Assembly: GCA_004554085.1 (NCBI GenBank)
Contig: SFNY01000026.1
Location: 31,753-95,752 of the forward strand
Reading direction: 5' to 3'
DNA: 64,000 nt
DNA from: Clostridiales bacterium
GTDB taxonomy: Bacteria > Bacillota > Clostridia > Christensenellales > Aristaeellaceae
Each line of letters starts with the position of its first letter. Within the stretch, counting starts at the first letter, position 1. Position numbers and translations under genes: made by a program. The notes below the pieces were generated by a model, which saw only the letters and a program-made list of their open reading frames with translations, did not search any database and had not been told where the DNA came from. Below, one piece after another: positions 42,374 to 50,487 of the stretch.

Positions 42374-42901
42374 TTGAAGAAGCGTTTGCTGTGCGCGCTG
42401 CTGGCGCTGACGCTGCTGTGCGGCTGTGCTTCGGCCCAGGCGTTGCCGGAAATGGTGCGGCTGCACGTGGTGGCTGCGGACGACAGCCCGTCGGCCCAGG
42501 CGCTGAAGCTTATGCTGCGGGACGTGTGCCTGCGCTGCGCGGAGGTCTGCCTGTCGGACGCGGAGGACGCGGACGAGGCGTACCGTCGGCTGGAGAACCA
42601 CCTTGCGGACTTCGAGGCCGCCTGCGTCGCGCGCGCCCGGGAGCTGGGCTACGAGGGGGAGATTCGCGCTGAGACCGGAAGCTTCGACTTCCCCGACCGC
42701 ATCTACGGCGCGTTGAAGGTGCCCGCGGGGGAATACCGCGCGCTGCGCGTGACCATCGGCGCGGGGGAGGGCCACAACTGGTGGTGCGTGCTGTACCCCT
42801 CGCTGTGCGTGCTCGACGAGGCCGACGCGGCTTCGGCGGACGCGCCCAGCTACTCCCGGGTGTGGAACTGGCTGCGCGAAAGGTTCGCGGACTGGATTTG
42901 A
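42374..42901 (+). CDS. spoIIR: Stage II sporulation protein R
   Basis: A 175-residue secreted signalling protein made in the forespore; it activates SpoIIGA, which processes pro-sigma-E in the mother cell. Recognised by VRLHVVAADDSPSAQALKLMLRD at the start of the mature part and the family ending FPDRIYGALKVPAGEYRALRVTIGAGEGHNWWCVLYPSLC. A hydrophobic signal segment (4-20) contains cysteine in LLCGCAS. Start is TTG at 42374, placed eight bases after GGAGG; the TTG at 42368 is too close to that site. Followed by sleB and ypeB on the same strand. Confidence 0.92.
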   Translation: MKKRLLCALLALTLLCGCASAQALPEMVRLHVVAADDSPSAQALKLMLRDVCLRCAEVCLSDAEDADEAYRRLENHLADFEAACVARARELGYEGEIRAETGSFDFPDRIYGALKVPAGEYRALRVTIGAGEGHNWWCVLYPSLCVLDEADAASADAPSYSRVWNWLRERFADWI

Positions 42902-42922
42902 CAGATAATGCGGAGGCAAGCA

Positions 42923-43609
42923 ATGAAGAAGAGAATCTTTTCCATATTGATGGCGCTGCTGATCGCGTACTGCTGCGCCGTACCCGCCCGGGGCGCGACG
43001 GTTCTGGAGGTCGGCTCCCGTGGCAGCGACGTAATCAAGGTGCAGAACCGCCTGATCCAGTGGGGCTATCTCAGCGGTACCGCTGACGGGCGCTACGGCG
43101 AGGCCACGCGCAACGCGGTGATCCGCTTCCAGCGCAACAACGGACTTACAGCGGACGGCCGCGTGGGAGCGTCCACGGCGGCGGCGATGGGCGTGACGCT
43201 GTCGGGGTCGAAGTCCTCGTCCGCGTCCACCACCGTCTCGTCTACCACCAGCTACGTGTCCTCGGACCACCGGCTGCTGGCGAAGCTGGTCTACGCCGAG
43301 GCCCGGGGCGAGAGCTACAAGGGTCAGGTGGCGGTGGCGGCGGTGGTGCTCAACCGCGTGGCCTCCTCGTCCTTTCCCAACACCGTCTCCGGCGTGATCT
43401 ACCAGTCCGGCGCGTTCAGCTGCGTCAGCAACGGCTCCATCAACAACACGCCCGACTCCAGCTGCATCCGCGCGGCGCTGGACGCGCTCAACGGCTGGGA
43501 TCCCACCGGCGGCTGCCTGTACTACTACAACGCCAAGACCGCCCAGGACAAGTGGATCTTCTCCCGGACGGTGCAGACGGTGATCGGCAACCATTCCTTC
43601 GCCATCTGA
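42923..43609 (+). CDS. sleB: Spore cortex-lytic enzyme SleB
   Basis: A 228-residue exported hydrolase that degrades cortex peptidoglycan during germination. Signal peptide (1-25), a peptidoglycan-binding repeat (VGSRGSDVIKVQNRLIQWGYL, YGEATRNAVIRFQRNNGL), a serine-rich linker, then the Hydrolase_2 (CwlJ/SleB) catalytic domain: LAKLVYAEARGESYKGQVAVAAVVLNRV with the catalytic Glu in YAEARGE, and GCLYYYNAKTAQDKW. ATG at 42923 has GGAGG six bases upstream. It lies 21 bases after spoIIR and 10 before ypeB, the usual sleB-ypeB pair. Confidence 0.95.
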   Translation: MKKRIFSILMALLIAYCCAVPARGATVLEVGSRGSDVIKVQNRLIQWGYLSGTADGRYGEATRNAVIRFQRNNGLTADGRVGASTAAAMGVTLSGSKSSSASTTVSSTTSYVSSDHRLLAKLVYAEARGESYKGQVAVAAVVLNRVASSSFPNTVSGVIYQSGAFSCVSNGSINNTPDSSCIRAALDALNGWDPTGGCLYYYNAKTAQDKWIFSRTVQTVIGNHSFAI

Positions 43610-43619
43610 GGAGGTGCGC

Positions 43620-44877
43620 ATGGAAAGTATGAGAAAGCGAAACTGGCTGGGCGCGATCTGCGCCATGCTGGCGGTGCTGCTGCTCTCGCTGGCGGTGTTC
43701 AACTTCGCCCAGTCGGAGCAGCTGGAGCAGGCGCAGACGCGCATCAATGCGGTATACCAGAAGGCCTTCTACGAGACCTGTGAGCTGACCGAGGCCATCT
43801 CCGCCAACTACCGCAAGCTGCTGGTGGCGGGCGACCCCGCGCAGATGCAGGTGCTGCTGGGCGACATCAGCCGGGAGACCCAGGGAGCCAGCGGCAACCT
43901 TGCGCTGCTGCCGCTGGGCGAGGAGACCGTCTCCGCCACCATCAAGTTCATCAACCAGGCCGAGGACTTCGCCGAGACCCTGTCCCAGAAGCTGGCGGCG
44001 GGGGAGGCTGGGCCTGGAGGCGCTGCTGGGCCGCTATGAGCGCGGCGAGGCAGTCTTCAGCGCGGACGATTTCGCCGAGACCGGCGACGAGAGCCTCTAT
44101 CCCCTCACCGGCGAGGCCGCTGAATATCCGGTGCTGCTCTACGACGGCCCCTTCTCCGACGGCGCGACCGTGGGCGATTTTGAATTCCTCTCCGCCATGG
44201 AGGAGGTCACGCGGGAGCAGGCCGAGGCCAAGCTGCGCGCCTTCGTCCCGGTGGAGGAGCTGACCTACCTGGGCGAGAGCCACCCCGAGGTGGACTGCTA
44301 CGACTTCCGCATCGTCTCCAACGGCTACAGCATGTCCGCAAGCGTGACGAAGTTGGGCGGCGAGGTGCTGTATCTTTTGCCCGATTCCCAGGAGACGCAG
44401 GTGAATCTGACCGAGGCCGAGCTGTGCGACCGCGCCCGGGCCTTCCTGATCTCCCGGGGCTACGGGGCCATGGAGATGAGCTACTACAGCCGCTACGGGG
44501 GCATTCTCACCATCAATTACGCGGCGGTGCAGGACGGCGTGATCCTCTATCCGGATCTGGTCAAGATTCAGATGTCCATGAAGGACGGCAGCGTCATCGG
44601 TCTGGACGCAAAGAGCTACCTGAAGAACCACAGCGCGCGCACGCTCCCCCAGCCGACGCTTTCCGAAGAAGATGCGCTGGGTAGGGTCAGTCCGAAGCTG
44701 ACGGCGATCTCGTCGCGGCTGTGCGTCATCCCCCAGAACCGTGCGGAGTATCTCTGCTACGAGATCAGCGCGGCCAATGCCGACGGCGACTTCCTGGTGT
44801 ACGTGGACGCGCGCACCGGCGTGGAGCGGGAGCTGATGCAGGTGATCTCCAAATCGAACGGAACGCTGGTGATGTAG
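43620..44877 (+). pseudogene. ypeB: Germination protein YpeB, disrupted by an internal deletion/frameshift
   Basis: YpeB localises and stabilises SleB in spores. The first frame (43620-44039) gives the membrane anchor (NWLGAICAMLAVLLLSLAVF) and the helical N-terminal region up to QKLAAGE. The second frame resumes with LGLEALLGRYERGEAVF and carries the PepSY-like repeats (VTREQAEAKLRAFV, LTEAELCDRARAFLISRGYG, GDFLVYVDARTGVERE). At about 44000-44012 the frame shifts. Relative to relatives about 20 residues of a helix are missing, so a ~60-base deletion is more likely than a single-base slip. GGAGGTGCGC precedes the ATG. Sequencing or assembly error is possible. Confidence 0.82.
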
Positions 44878-44912
44878 CCGTGGATACGACCTACGCACCC
44901 AGCCGCACGACC

Positions 44913-44943
44913 CCGCATAGGATGCATCAGACACTCTATGCGG
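44913..44943 (+). promoter_or_regulatory. Hairpin covering the mazF ribosome binding site
   Basis: CCGCATAG (44913-44920) pairs perfectly with CTATGCGG (44936-44943) around a 15-base loop. The 3' arm runs into GGAGCGTG, the only ribosome binding site of the toxin gene, so it could restrict translation. Confidence 0.55.
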
Positions 44944-44954
44944 AGCGTGAACCG

Positions 44955-45305
44955 ATGATGATCATGAGAGGAGATTTGTTCAGCGCGTGCCTGGATCCGG
45001 TGGTCGGCTCCGAGCAGGGCGGCATCCGCCCGGTGCTCGTGGTGCAGAACGACGTGGGCAACCGCTACAGCCCGACGGTGATCGTGCTGGCGGTGACGGG
45101 CCAGGTCAACAAGACCCGCCTGCCCACCCATGTGCCGGTGGCGGCGGGCAACACGGGCCTGCAAAAGGACAGCGTGGTGCTGGCGGAGCAGATTCGCACC
45201 CTGGATAAGCGCCGCCTGCGGGAAAAGATCGGCTCGCTGGAGCCGGAGGTGATGCAGAAGGTCAGCGAGGCCATGATGGTGTCCCTGGGCTTCCCGCTGC
45301 ACTGA
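44955..45305 (+). CDS. ndoA: MazF/EndoA-type endoribonuclease toxin without adjacent antitoxin
   Basis: A 116-residue PemK/MazF-fold mRNA interferase. It follows the Firmicute EndoA pattern closely: RGDLFSACLDPVVGSEQGGIRPVLVVQNDVGNRYSPTVIV at the front (with the catalytic-region R-P-V and active serine/threonine loop), LPTHVPV, then SVVLAEQIRTLDKRRL. Such enzymes cleave single-stranded mRNA at short motifs. No antitoxin gene (EndoAI-like) is found upstream; ypeB is there instead. ATG at 44955 with GGAGCGTG upstream, partly sequestered in a hairpin. Ends in a dispersed hairpin element. Confidence 0.9.
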   Translation: MMIMRGDLFSACLDPVVGSEQGGIRPVLVVQNDVGNRYSPTVIVLAVTGQVNKTRLPTHVPVAAGNTGLQKDSVVLAEQIRTLDKRRLREKIGSLEPEVMQKVSEAMMVSLGFPLH

Positions 45306-45307
45306 AT

Positions 45308-45480
45308 CGTGGCGTGGCGCCGCACCCACATCGCTTCGCGGTTGAAGCGAACGCAGCTCCATCCCCATAGATCAGAGGGATGGAGCTGCTGTGTCTCTTT
45401 CCGTATGATTCTGCATCTGTAGGCACGAAATCAAGTCCGGCAAGAATGGACTTGATTTCTTACGTCTGGGTTTGAAAATA
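45308..45480. repeat. Dispersed double-hairpin intergenic element (locus 5)
   Basis: Between convergent genes. Begins with the GGCGTGGCGCCGC and CGCTTCGCGG modules, then hairpin L (45353-45365 with 45377-45389, perfect 13 bp, loop CATAGATCAGA), and 37 bases later hairpin M (45427-45438 with 45448-45459, perfect 12 bp, loop GGCAAGAAT), followed by TTTCTTACGTC. From 45481 to 45554 nothing further is recognised. Confidence 0.87.
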
Positions 45481-45554
45481 CTGTTCGGATTCACTCCGCC
45501 GCACAATTGATGAACCGCATGAAAACAAAGAATCTGTTCCGAGACAGTCCCAAT

Positions 45555-46403
45555 TTATCCCTTCAAAAATTCCAGCATCGCATCCAGATTCTTTTCCATG
45601 CTCCTGCGGCCCATTTCGTACACGGCGCGCAGCTTCTCGGGATCCTTTTCGGTGCGACTGATTGCAAGCGGCGCGTCGGGGGCGAGCACGAAGGCCCGAC
45701 CTGCGGCCTCCTCGGCGCGCACGTAGGCGGTGGATGCGTTGTAGACCTCGTGGCGGCGGGCCATGGTGTCCACCAGCTTCGGATACTTGCGCAGCGTCGC
45801 GCGCATCAGCGGCAGCATGCTGTTCTTCTGCTTTACAAAGTCCCTCGGCTGGGTGAGGATCACCACGTTCTTCTCGTAGCCGATGCTCTGGAACCAGCGC
45901 AGGGGGATGGAGTCCGCCGCGCCGCCGTCCAGCAGATCGCGCCCACCCACGTGCACCACCCGGGACACCATGGGCATCGAGGCCGAGGCCCGGATCCAGT
46001 CCATGTCCTCCTCGTCGCCCTTATCGAGTTTCTGATACACCGCTTCGCCGCTATACACGTCGGTGCACACCACGTAGAATTCCACCGGCGACTTGCGGAA
46101 GGTCTCGGAATCGAAGGGATCCAGGTGCAGCGGAATCTCCCGGTAGCAGAAGTCCGCACCGTAGAGGTCGCCGGTCTTGATCAGCGATTGCAGGCTGCAG
46201 TAGCGGGGGTCGCGGATGTACTTCAGATTGTAGCGCATGGCGCGCTCCGGCTGATGGGACTTGTAGTTGCAGCCGAAGCAGGCTCCGGCGGACACGCCGA
46301 TCAGGCCGTCGAAGTTCACGCCGCGCTCCATCATCACGTCCAGCGCGCCCGCAGTGAACATGCCGCGCTGTGCGCCGCCTTCGAGCACAAGTCCAGTTTT
46401 CAT
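45555..46403 (-). CDS. Patatin-like phospholipase
   Basis: A 282-residue lipid acyl hydrolase of the bacterial RssA/YjjU type. The oxyanion loop is GGAQRGMFTAG near residue 9, the nucleophile elbow is IGVSAGA (Ser near 38) and the catalytic aspartate is in LLDGGAAD near residue 165. It is cytosolic, with no signal sequence. It probably hydrolyses acyl chains of membrane lipids; exact substrate unknown. ATG start at 46403 with AGGAAG upstream. Transcribed alone, converging on mazF. Confidence 0.9.
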   Translation of the reverse strand: MKTGLVLEGGAQRGMFTAGALDVMMERGVNFDGLIGVSAGACFGCNYKSHQPERAMRYNLKYIRDPRYCSLQSLIKTGDLYGADFCYREIPLHLDPFDSETFRKSPVEFYVVCTDVYSGEAVYQKLDKGDEEDMDWIRASASMPMVSRVVHVGGRDLLDGGAADSIPLRWFQSIGYEKNVVILTQPRDFVKQKNSMLPLMRATLRKYPKLVDTMARRHEVYNASTAYVRAEEAAGRAFVLAPDAPLAISRTEKDPEKLRAVYEMGRRSMEKNLDAMLEFLKG

Positions 46404-46534
46404 GGGTTCATCTTCCTTTCTGAAACAGGGGTCGTTTTGTTCAGTATAGCACAGATTTGCCCCGGAAAAAAGGGCGCAATTGGGAATGAAACGCGCATTG
46501 CGGGCGCAAACTACGGCAAAAGGAGGGATATTTT

Positions 46535-47797
46535 ATGAATCCATTTGAGATGCGGCCCGGCAGACAGGCCGAGCTGATCCTGGACTGGGCGGCGATTCGC
46601 CCGGAGCCCTACGACAAGCGCAGCGTGGACCCCTACACCCGCACCCGCTTGATCCTGATGAACGGCACGGAGTTTGAAAACGTGTGGTACTCCCACCAGT
46701 TCTCCCGGCACACGGTGGACAACGAGGTTCGCCGCCAGCTCGCGCTGATCCGCCGCGGCGAGCAGCAGCAACAGAAGCTCCTGTGCCACCTGAAGCCGCT
46801 GGACGAGACCATGCTGGAGCACACCATTGGCTACGAGCAGCTGGCGGTGGATCTGACGGCCCATCTGGCCAAGCGCGTGAGCGACGCGGGGCTGAAGAAT
46901 GCGCTGGACTTTGCGCTGCTGGAGGACTTCGACCACCTCTACCGCTACGCCGACTATCTGGACATGCAGTCCAGCGAGAAGGCGGAGAACCTTGTGGGCC
47001 GCTACACCGAGATCATGCCCGGCCGTCCCACCATCGCCCATCACCGCCACCCCTACGACTCCATTCGCTACCCCATGACCGGCGCAAATCCGCCCACGCT
47101 GGACGTGTTGGCCGCCAATGTCATCACCGCCGCCGAGCAGCAGACCATGAACTACTATATGAACGTGGCGGCGAACTATCCCGAGGAGACGGGCAAGCGG
47201 CTGTACCAGGAGATCGGCATGGTGGAGGAGGAGCACGTGTCCCAGTACGGCAGCCTGCTGAACCCGAACCTGAGCTGGCTGGAGAATCTGCTGGTGCACC
47301 AGTACACCGAATGCTGGCTGTACTGGAGCTGCCATGAGACCGAGACCGCCGCGCGCATTCGGGAGATCTGGGGCTTCATGTTCGAACAGGAGCTGATGCA
47401 TCTGCACATCGCCCAGGGCCTGCTGAAGGAGTGCGAGGGCAAGGACTGGCGGCAGGTCATCCCCGACGGCGAGTTCCCCCATCCGCTGCGCCTGGAGAGT
47501 AACATCCCCTACGTGCGCCAGATTCTGGGCGGCACGGTGTGCAACACCGCGCTGCGGGAATATTACGAGCCGGTGGACAGCCTGCCCCGAAACGGCACCT
47601 TCGCCGATTATCAGCGGCAGGTGAACCAGCCCATCGAGAATGTGACCAGCCACACGGTCATCGAGGCGTACATCCGACAGAAGGGCCAGGACTACCGCTA
47701 TGAGACCGCGCCCAATCCGGTGCCGCCGCTGCGGGACCGCAGCCGGGACGACACCCAGGTGGGACGATTGCCGGAGAAGGTGCTGGAGAAGGTCTGA
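46535..47797 (+). CDS. Ferritin-like di-iron protein of unknown role
   Basis: A 420-residue soluble, mostly helical protein. Repeated acid/histidine patterns suggest one or two four-helix di-metal sites: MLEHTIGYEQL, LLEDFDHLYRY, EIGMVEEEHVSQYG (E-E-x-H type) and FMFEQELMHLHIA. The N-terminal ~85 residues and the C-terminal proline-rich tail match nothing I recognise. Ferritin-like proteins oxidise or store metal, or desaturate/oxygenate substrates. Strong AGGAGGG site before ATG 46535. Transcribed alone; the preceding 130 bases hold no clear sigma-A promoter, so a sporulation or other sigma factor may be used. Confidence 0.72.
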   Translation: MNPFEMRPGRQAELILDWAAIRPEPYDKRSVDPYTRTRLILMNGTEFENVWYSHQFSRHTVDNEVRRQLALIRRGEQQQQKLLCHLKPLDETMLEHTIGYEQLAVDLTAHLAKRVSDAGLKNALDFALLEDFDHLYRYADYLDMQSSEKAENLVGRYTEIMPGRPTIAHHRHPYDSIRYPMTGANPPTLDVLAANVITAAEQQTMNYYMNVAANYPEETGKRLYQEIGMVEEEHVSQYGSLLNPNLSWLENLLVHQYTECWLYWSCHETETAARIREIWGFMFEQELMHLHIAQGLLKECEGKDWRQVIPDGEFPHPLRLESNIPYVRQILGGTVCNTALREYYEPVDSLPRNGTFADYQRQVNQPIENVTSHTVIEAYIRQKGQDYRYETAPNPVPPLRDRSRDDTQVGRLPEKVLEKV

Positions 47798-47844
47798 CGC
47801 ATGACAGCGCCATGGAAGGAAAATCCGTGGCGCTGCTTGCATAT

Positions 47845-48399
47845 TCAGATCGTCCAGCTCCGCCGGGTGCAGCTCATGCGCAGGGGGATGGTCGCGGCGG
47901 TCAGCGCGCTCAGCACGATGGAGAGCGTCCGCGCGCCGCCTGCGGACAGACTGGGATGCACGAGCGGAATCAGCAGCAGCGCGCAGCCGAGCCAGCAGAG
48001 CGCCTTTTCCACACCGCCGCACAGCCTTGCGCTGCGATTGCGCATGAGGGCGATCCAGTCGGGAACCAGCGCCAGCACCAGCCGCGCCAGCAGCGCCCAG
48101 ACCGCCACGCCCAGCTCCGGGATGCGGGGCACGAGCGTCAGCAGCAGCGCCGCCTGAATGAGCAGGTCGGCGATGGAATCGAGCACAAGCGCAGCCTCGT
48201 CCGCCAGATCGAAGCGCCGCGCCAGCAGATTTGCGGCAAGGTCGATCAGCAGCATCAGCCCCAGCAGCACGGCGGCTGCGGCCTTGCACAGGTGAATCAG
48301 AAGCGTCAGCGGAACCAGCAGCAGGATGCGCAGGACGTGCAGCCTGCCGCACAACTTCGTCAGGCTGTTCAGCCCGCCGATGGGAGAACGGTTTTTCAT
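47845..48399 (-). CDS. Membrane protein resembling a CDP-alcohol phosphatidyltransferase with degenerate active site
   Basis: A 184-residue polytopic membrane protein. The segment DLAANLLAR...ALVLDSIAD has the exact spacing of the CDP-alcohol phosphotransferase signature (D-x2-D-G-x2-A-R-x8-G-x3-D-x3-D), but the second D, the G after it and the later G are replaced by A, N and A. It may be an inactive paralogue or have another role; resemblance by chance cannot be excluded. Its ATG overlaps the stop of the preceding membrane protein gene (ATGA) with AGGAGG upstream, so the two are coupled. Confidence 0.6.
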   Translation of the reverse strand: MKNRSPIGGLNSLTKLCGRLHVLRILLLVPLTLLIHLCKAAAAVLLGLMLLIDLAANLLARRFDLADEAALVLDSIADLLIQAALLLTLVPRIPELGVAVWALLARLVLALVPDWIALMRNRSARLCGGVEKALCWLGCALLLIPLVHPSLSAGGARTLSIVLSALTAATIPLRMSCTRRSWTI

Positions 48400-49109
48400 G
48401 TGATCGCCTCCTGTACCTCGGAATTTGCGCTCTCGCGCCTGCGGATGGTGGTGAAGTAGCCCATCACGGACACCGCCAGTGCAGCCAGCGCGTCCACGAT
48501 CAGATCGTCCATGGTGTCCACCAGCGCGGCGCGCCCGATCAGCGCTTCGCCCTGGGCGGTGATGCACTTCTGCATGTTCAGGTCCAGCAGGCCGTCCGCG
48601 CTGAATTCGTAGATCTCCCACACCGCGCCGCAGGCCAGTGCGAAGCAGAATGCGAACAGCGACACGAACAGCGGGCTCAGCGACACCCGCACGTGCTCGT
48701 TGCGGTTCAGCAGGTCTACCAGGATGAAGCCCAGCGCGCCCAGCATCGCGCCGGAGAAGAAGTGCAGCAGGGTGTCCCAGTGGGGGAAGCGGTAGTAGAA
48801 GTCGAACATCTCGCCCAGGAACACCGCGCAGTACAGAAAGATGTAATATAATATGTAGATGAAGTTCGCGATGCCCAGCTTCCAGCGGCGGTCGATCAGC
48901 GAGGGCAGCAGCATCACGATCATGCCCAGCACGCACTGGCTCAGGGTCAGCAGGTAGTCGCTCTTGGTCTTTTCAAATTCCGCGCCCGGGGCCAGGGCCT
49001 CCGGCGCCGTCAGGAGGCGCACCAGCGAAAACACCATGGAAGCCAGAAGCGTGAAGAACAGTATTCTGCCGATGATCTCGCTGGCCCTGCTTGCATTTTT
49101 CCGCGACAT
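48396..49109 (-). CDS. DUF2238-like polytopic membrane protein
   Basis: A 237-residue membrane protein with about six hydrophobic segments. The motif FPHWDTLLHFFSGAMLGALGF followed by GAVWEIYEFSADGLL and DTMDDLIVDALAAL matches the pattern of DUF2238/YjdF-like membrane proteins (conserved His, Glu and Asp residues in or near membrane helices). Biochemical role is unknown. Start at 49109 is chosen for the GGGAGG upstream and M-S-R-K-N opening; the longer frame runs through the promoter region. First gene of a two-gene unit, divergent from the glycosyltransferase operon. Confidence 0.72.
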   Translation of the reverse strand: MSRKNASRASEIIGRILFFTLLASMVFSLVRLLTAPEALAPGAEFEKTKSDYLLTLSQCVLGMIVMLLPSLIDRRWKLGIANFIYILYYIFLYCAVFLGEMFDFYYRFPHWDTLLHFFSGAMLGALGFILVDLLNRNEHVRVSLSPLFVSLFAFCFALACGAVWEIYEFSADGLLDLNMQKCITAQGEALIGRAALVDTMDDLIVDALAALAVSVMGYFTTIRRRESANSEVQEAIT

Positions 49110-49202
49110 GAAAAACGACCTCCCGACGGTACCGCAATGCTCCGACGCGGCGCACCCCACTCCATCGAGCCAGCGGGGCCGCGTCTCCCCGCCTGTACCA
49201 CC

Positions 49203-49231
49203 ATTGTACCGGATGAAAAACAACTCTCCAA
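49203..49231 (-). promoter_or_regulatory. Promoter of the DUF2238-like gene
   Basis: Minus strand TTGGAG (49226-49231), 17 bases, TACAAT (49203-49208). Confidence 0.6.
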
Positions 49232-49238
49232 CAACCCA

Positions 49239-49258
49239 AGTTCAACAATTGTTGAACT
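49239..49258. promoter_or_regulatory. 20-bp perfect palindrome between divergent promoters (candidate operator)
   Basis: AGTTCAACAATTGTTGAACT is a perfect palindrome, placed 7-8 bases upstream of both -35 elements, centred near -52 of each predicted start. This is an activator-like position that could serve both operons. Confidence 0.7.
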
Positions 49259-49266
49259 GCGCGGCG

Positions 49267-49295
49267 TTGAAAAAGCCCGGAAAACATGCTACAGT
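49267..49295 (+). promoter_or_regulatory. Promoter of the glycosyltransferase-two-component operon
   Basis: TTGAAA (49267-49272), 17 bases, TACAGT (49290-49295), 49 bases before the ATG at 49345. Confidence 0.6.
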
Positions 49296-49344
49296 ATTCC
49301 ATGAGGCCGCATGCAAAGCGGCCATTTCAGAAGGATTTGATGGA

Positions 49345-50487
49345 ATGCGAGTGCTGATTTTGAGCTGCAACACGGGGGAGGGGCACAACTCCTGTTCCGC
49401 GGCGATTCAGGAATGCTTTGAGGCGCAGGGCGTGCATTGCGAGGTGACGGACGCGCTGCGCTTCATCTCAAAGGGCGCGTCCGAGCTGTTTGCGCGGGTC
49501 CACGTGGCCATGTACCGCCACTTCCCGGGGCTGTTTCGCCACGGCTACAGCTTTCTGGAGAACCATCCGGGCGTGTTCCGGCAAAAAATGCCGGTGCACC
49601 GCTTTCTCACGGTGGGTGCAGAACGGCTCGGGGCTTACATTGCAGGCGGCAAATTCGACGCGGTGATCTGCACCCATGTGTTCGCGGCGCTGATCCTCAC
49701 GGAGACGCTGCGCCGCAAGTCCCTGCCGGTGCGCACGGCCTTCGTGGCCACGGACTACACCTGCAGCCCCAGCATGGATCAGAGTGCGCTGGATCTCTAC
49801 TTCATCCCGGACGCAGCTCTTGCATCGGAATTTCTGGTGGGCGGCGTCCGCGCGGAGCAGATGATTCCCAGCGGCATTCCGGTGCGCAGCGAATTCTACC
49901 GCTGCTCGGATCGCGAGGCGGCGGGCGCGGCCTTCGGCATCCCCGAGGGCCACAGGCACATGATGATGATGTGCGGCAGCATGGGCTGCGGGCCGATCCG
50001 GCAGCTGACGAAGCTGCTGTCGAAGAAGCTCACCCATGAGCAGCACCTGAGCGTGCTGTGCGGCACGAACAAGCGGCTGTTTCAGCAGATGAAGCGGCGC
50101 TACGCCGACCATAAGAACATCCACATCTACGATTACGTGCCGGACATCTCGCTTCTGATGGACAGCGTGGATCTGTACCTCACCAAGCCCGGTGGCCTGA
50201 GCACCACGGAGGCGGCGGTAAAGTGCCTGCCCATGGTGATGGTGGACGCGGTGGCGGGCTGCGAGGCGCACAACCGCCGCTACTTCCTGAACACCGGCCT
50301 GGGCGTGACGGCGGACAGCCCGAAGGAGCTGGCGGAGAGATGCGCGGAGCTTCTGTCCAATCCGTCGCGCATCCGCGCGCTGCGGGCGGCGGGCGAGAAG
50401 CATCGCCCGGGCGTGGCTGCGGAGCGCATCTGCGAGGAGCTGATCGATCTGTGCGGCGGAAGGATGAACACGGGGAGGTCTGCATGA
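49345..50487 (+). CDS. Processive diacylglycerol glycosyltransferase-like protein (UgtP/MGDG synthase family)
   Basis: A 380-residue GT-B glycosyltransferase. The N-terminal MGDG-synthase domain shows LILSCNTGEGHNSCSAAIQECF (family S-x-x-x-G-x-G-H), FDAVICTHVFAALIL and FVATDYTCSPSMDQ. The C-terminal GT28-type domain has MMCGSMGCGPI and LYLTKPGGLSTTEAAVKCLPMV, which binds the UDP-sugar. It probably adds sugar to diacylglycerol, making glycolipid anchors or bilayer-adjusting lipids. Start ATG 49345 follows AAGGA; a much longer open frame upstream crosses the divergent promoters and is not coding. Overlaps the response regulator gene (ATGA). Confidence 0.85.
   Translation: MRVLILSCNTGEGHNSCSAAIQECFEAQGVHCEVTDALRFISKGASELFARVHVAMYRHFPGLFRHGYSFLENHPGVFRQKMPVHRFLTVGAERLGAYIAGGKFDAVICTHVFAALILTETLRRKSLPVRTAFVATDYTCSPSMDQSALDLYFIPDAALASEFLVGGVRAEQMIPSGIPVRSEFYRCSDREAAGAAFGIPEGHRHMMMMCGSMGCGPIRQLTKLLSKKLTHEQHLSVLCGTNKRLFQQMKRRYADHKNIHIYDYVPDISLLMDSVDLYLTKPGGLSTTEAAVKCLPMVMVDAVAGCEAHNRRYFLNTGLGVTADSPKELAERCAELLSNPSRIRALRAAGEKHRPGVAAERICEELIDLCGGRMNTGRSA

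Noticed and set aside
48964..49344. N-terminal extension of the glycosyltransferase frame
   Set aside because: It would run through two divergent promoters and a perfect palindrome and contains no family sequence; the MGDG-synthase pattern starts right at the ATG at 49345.
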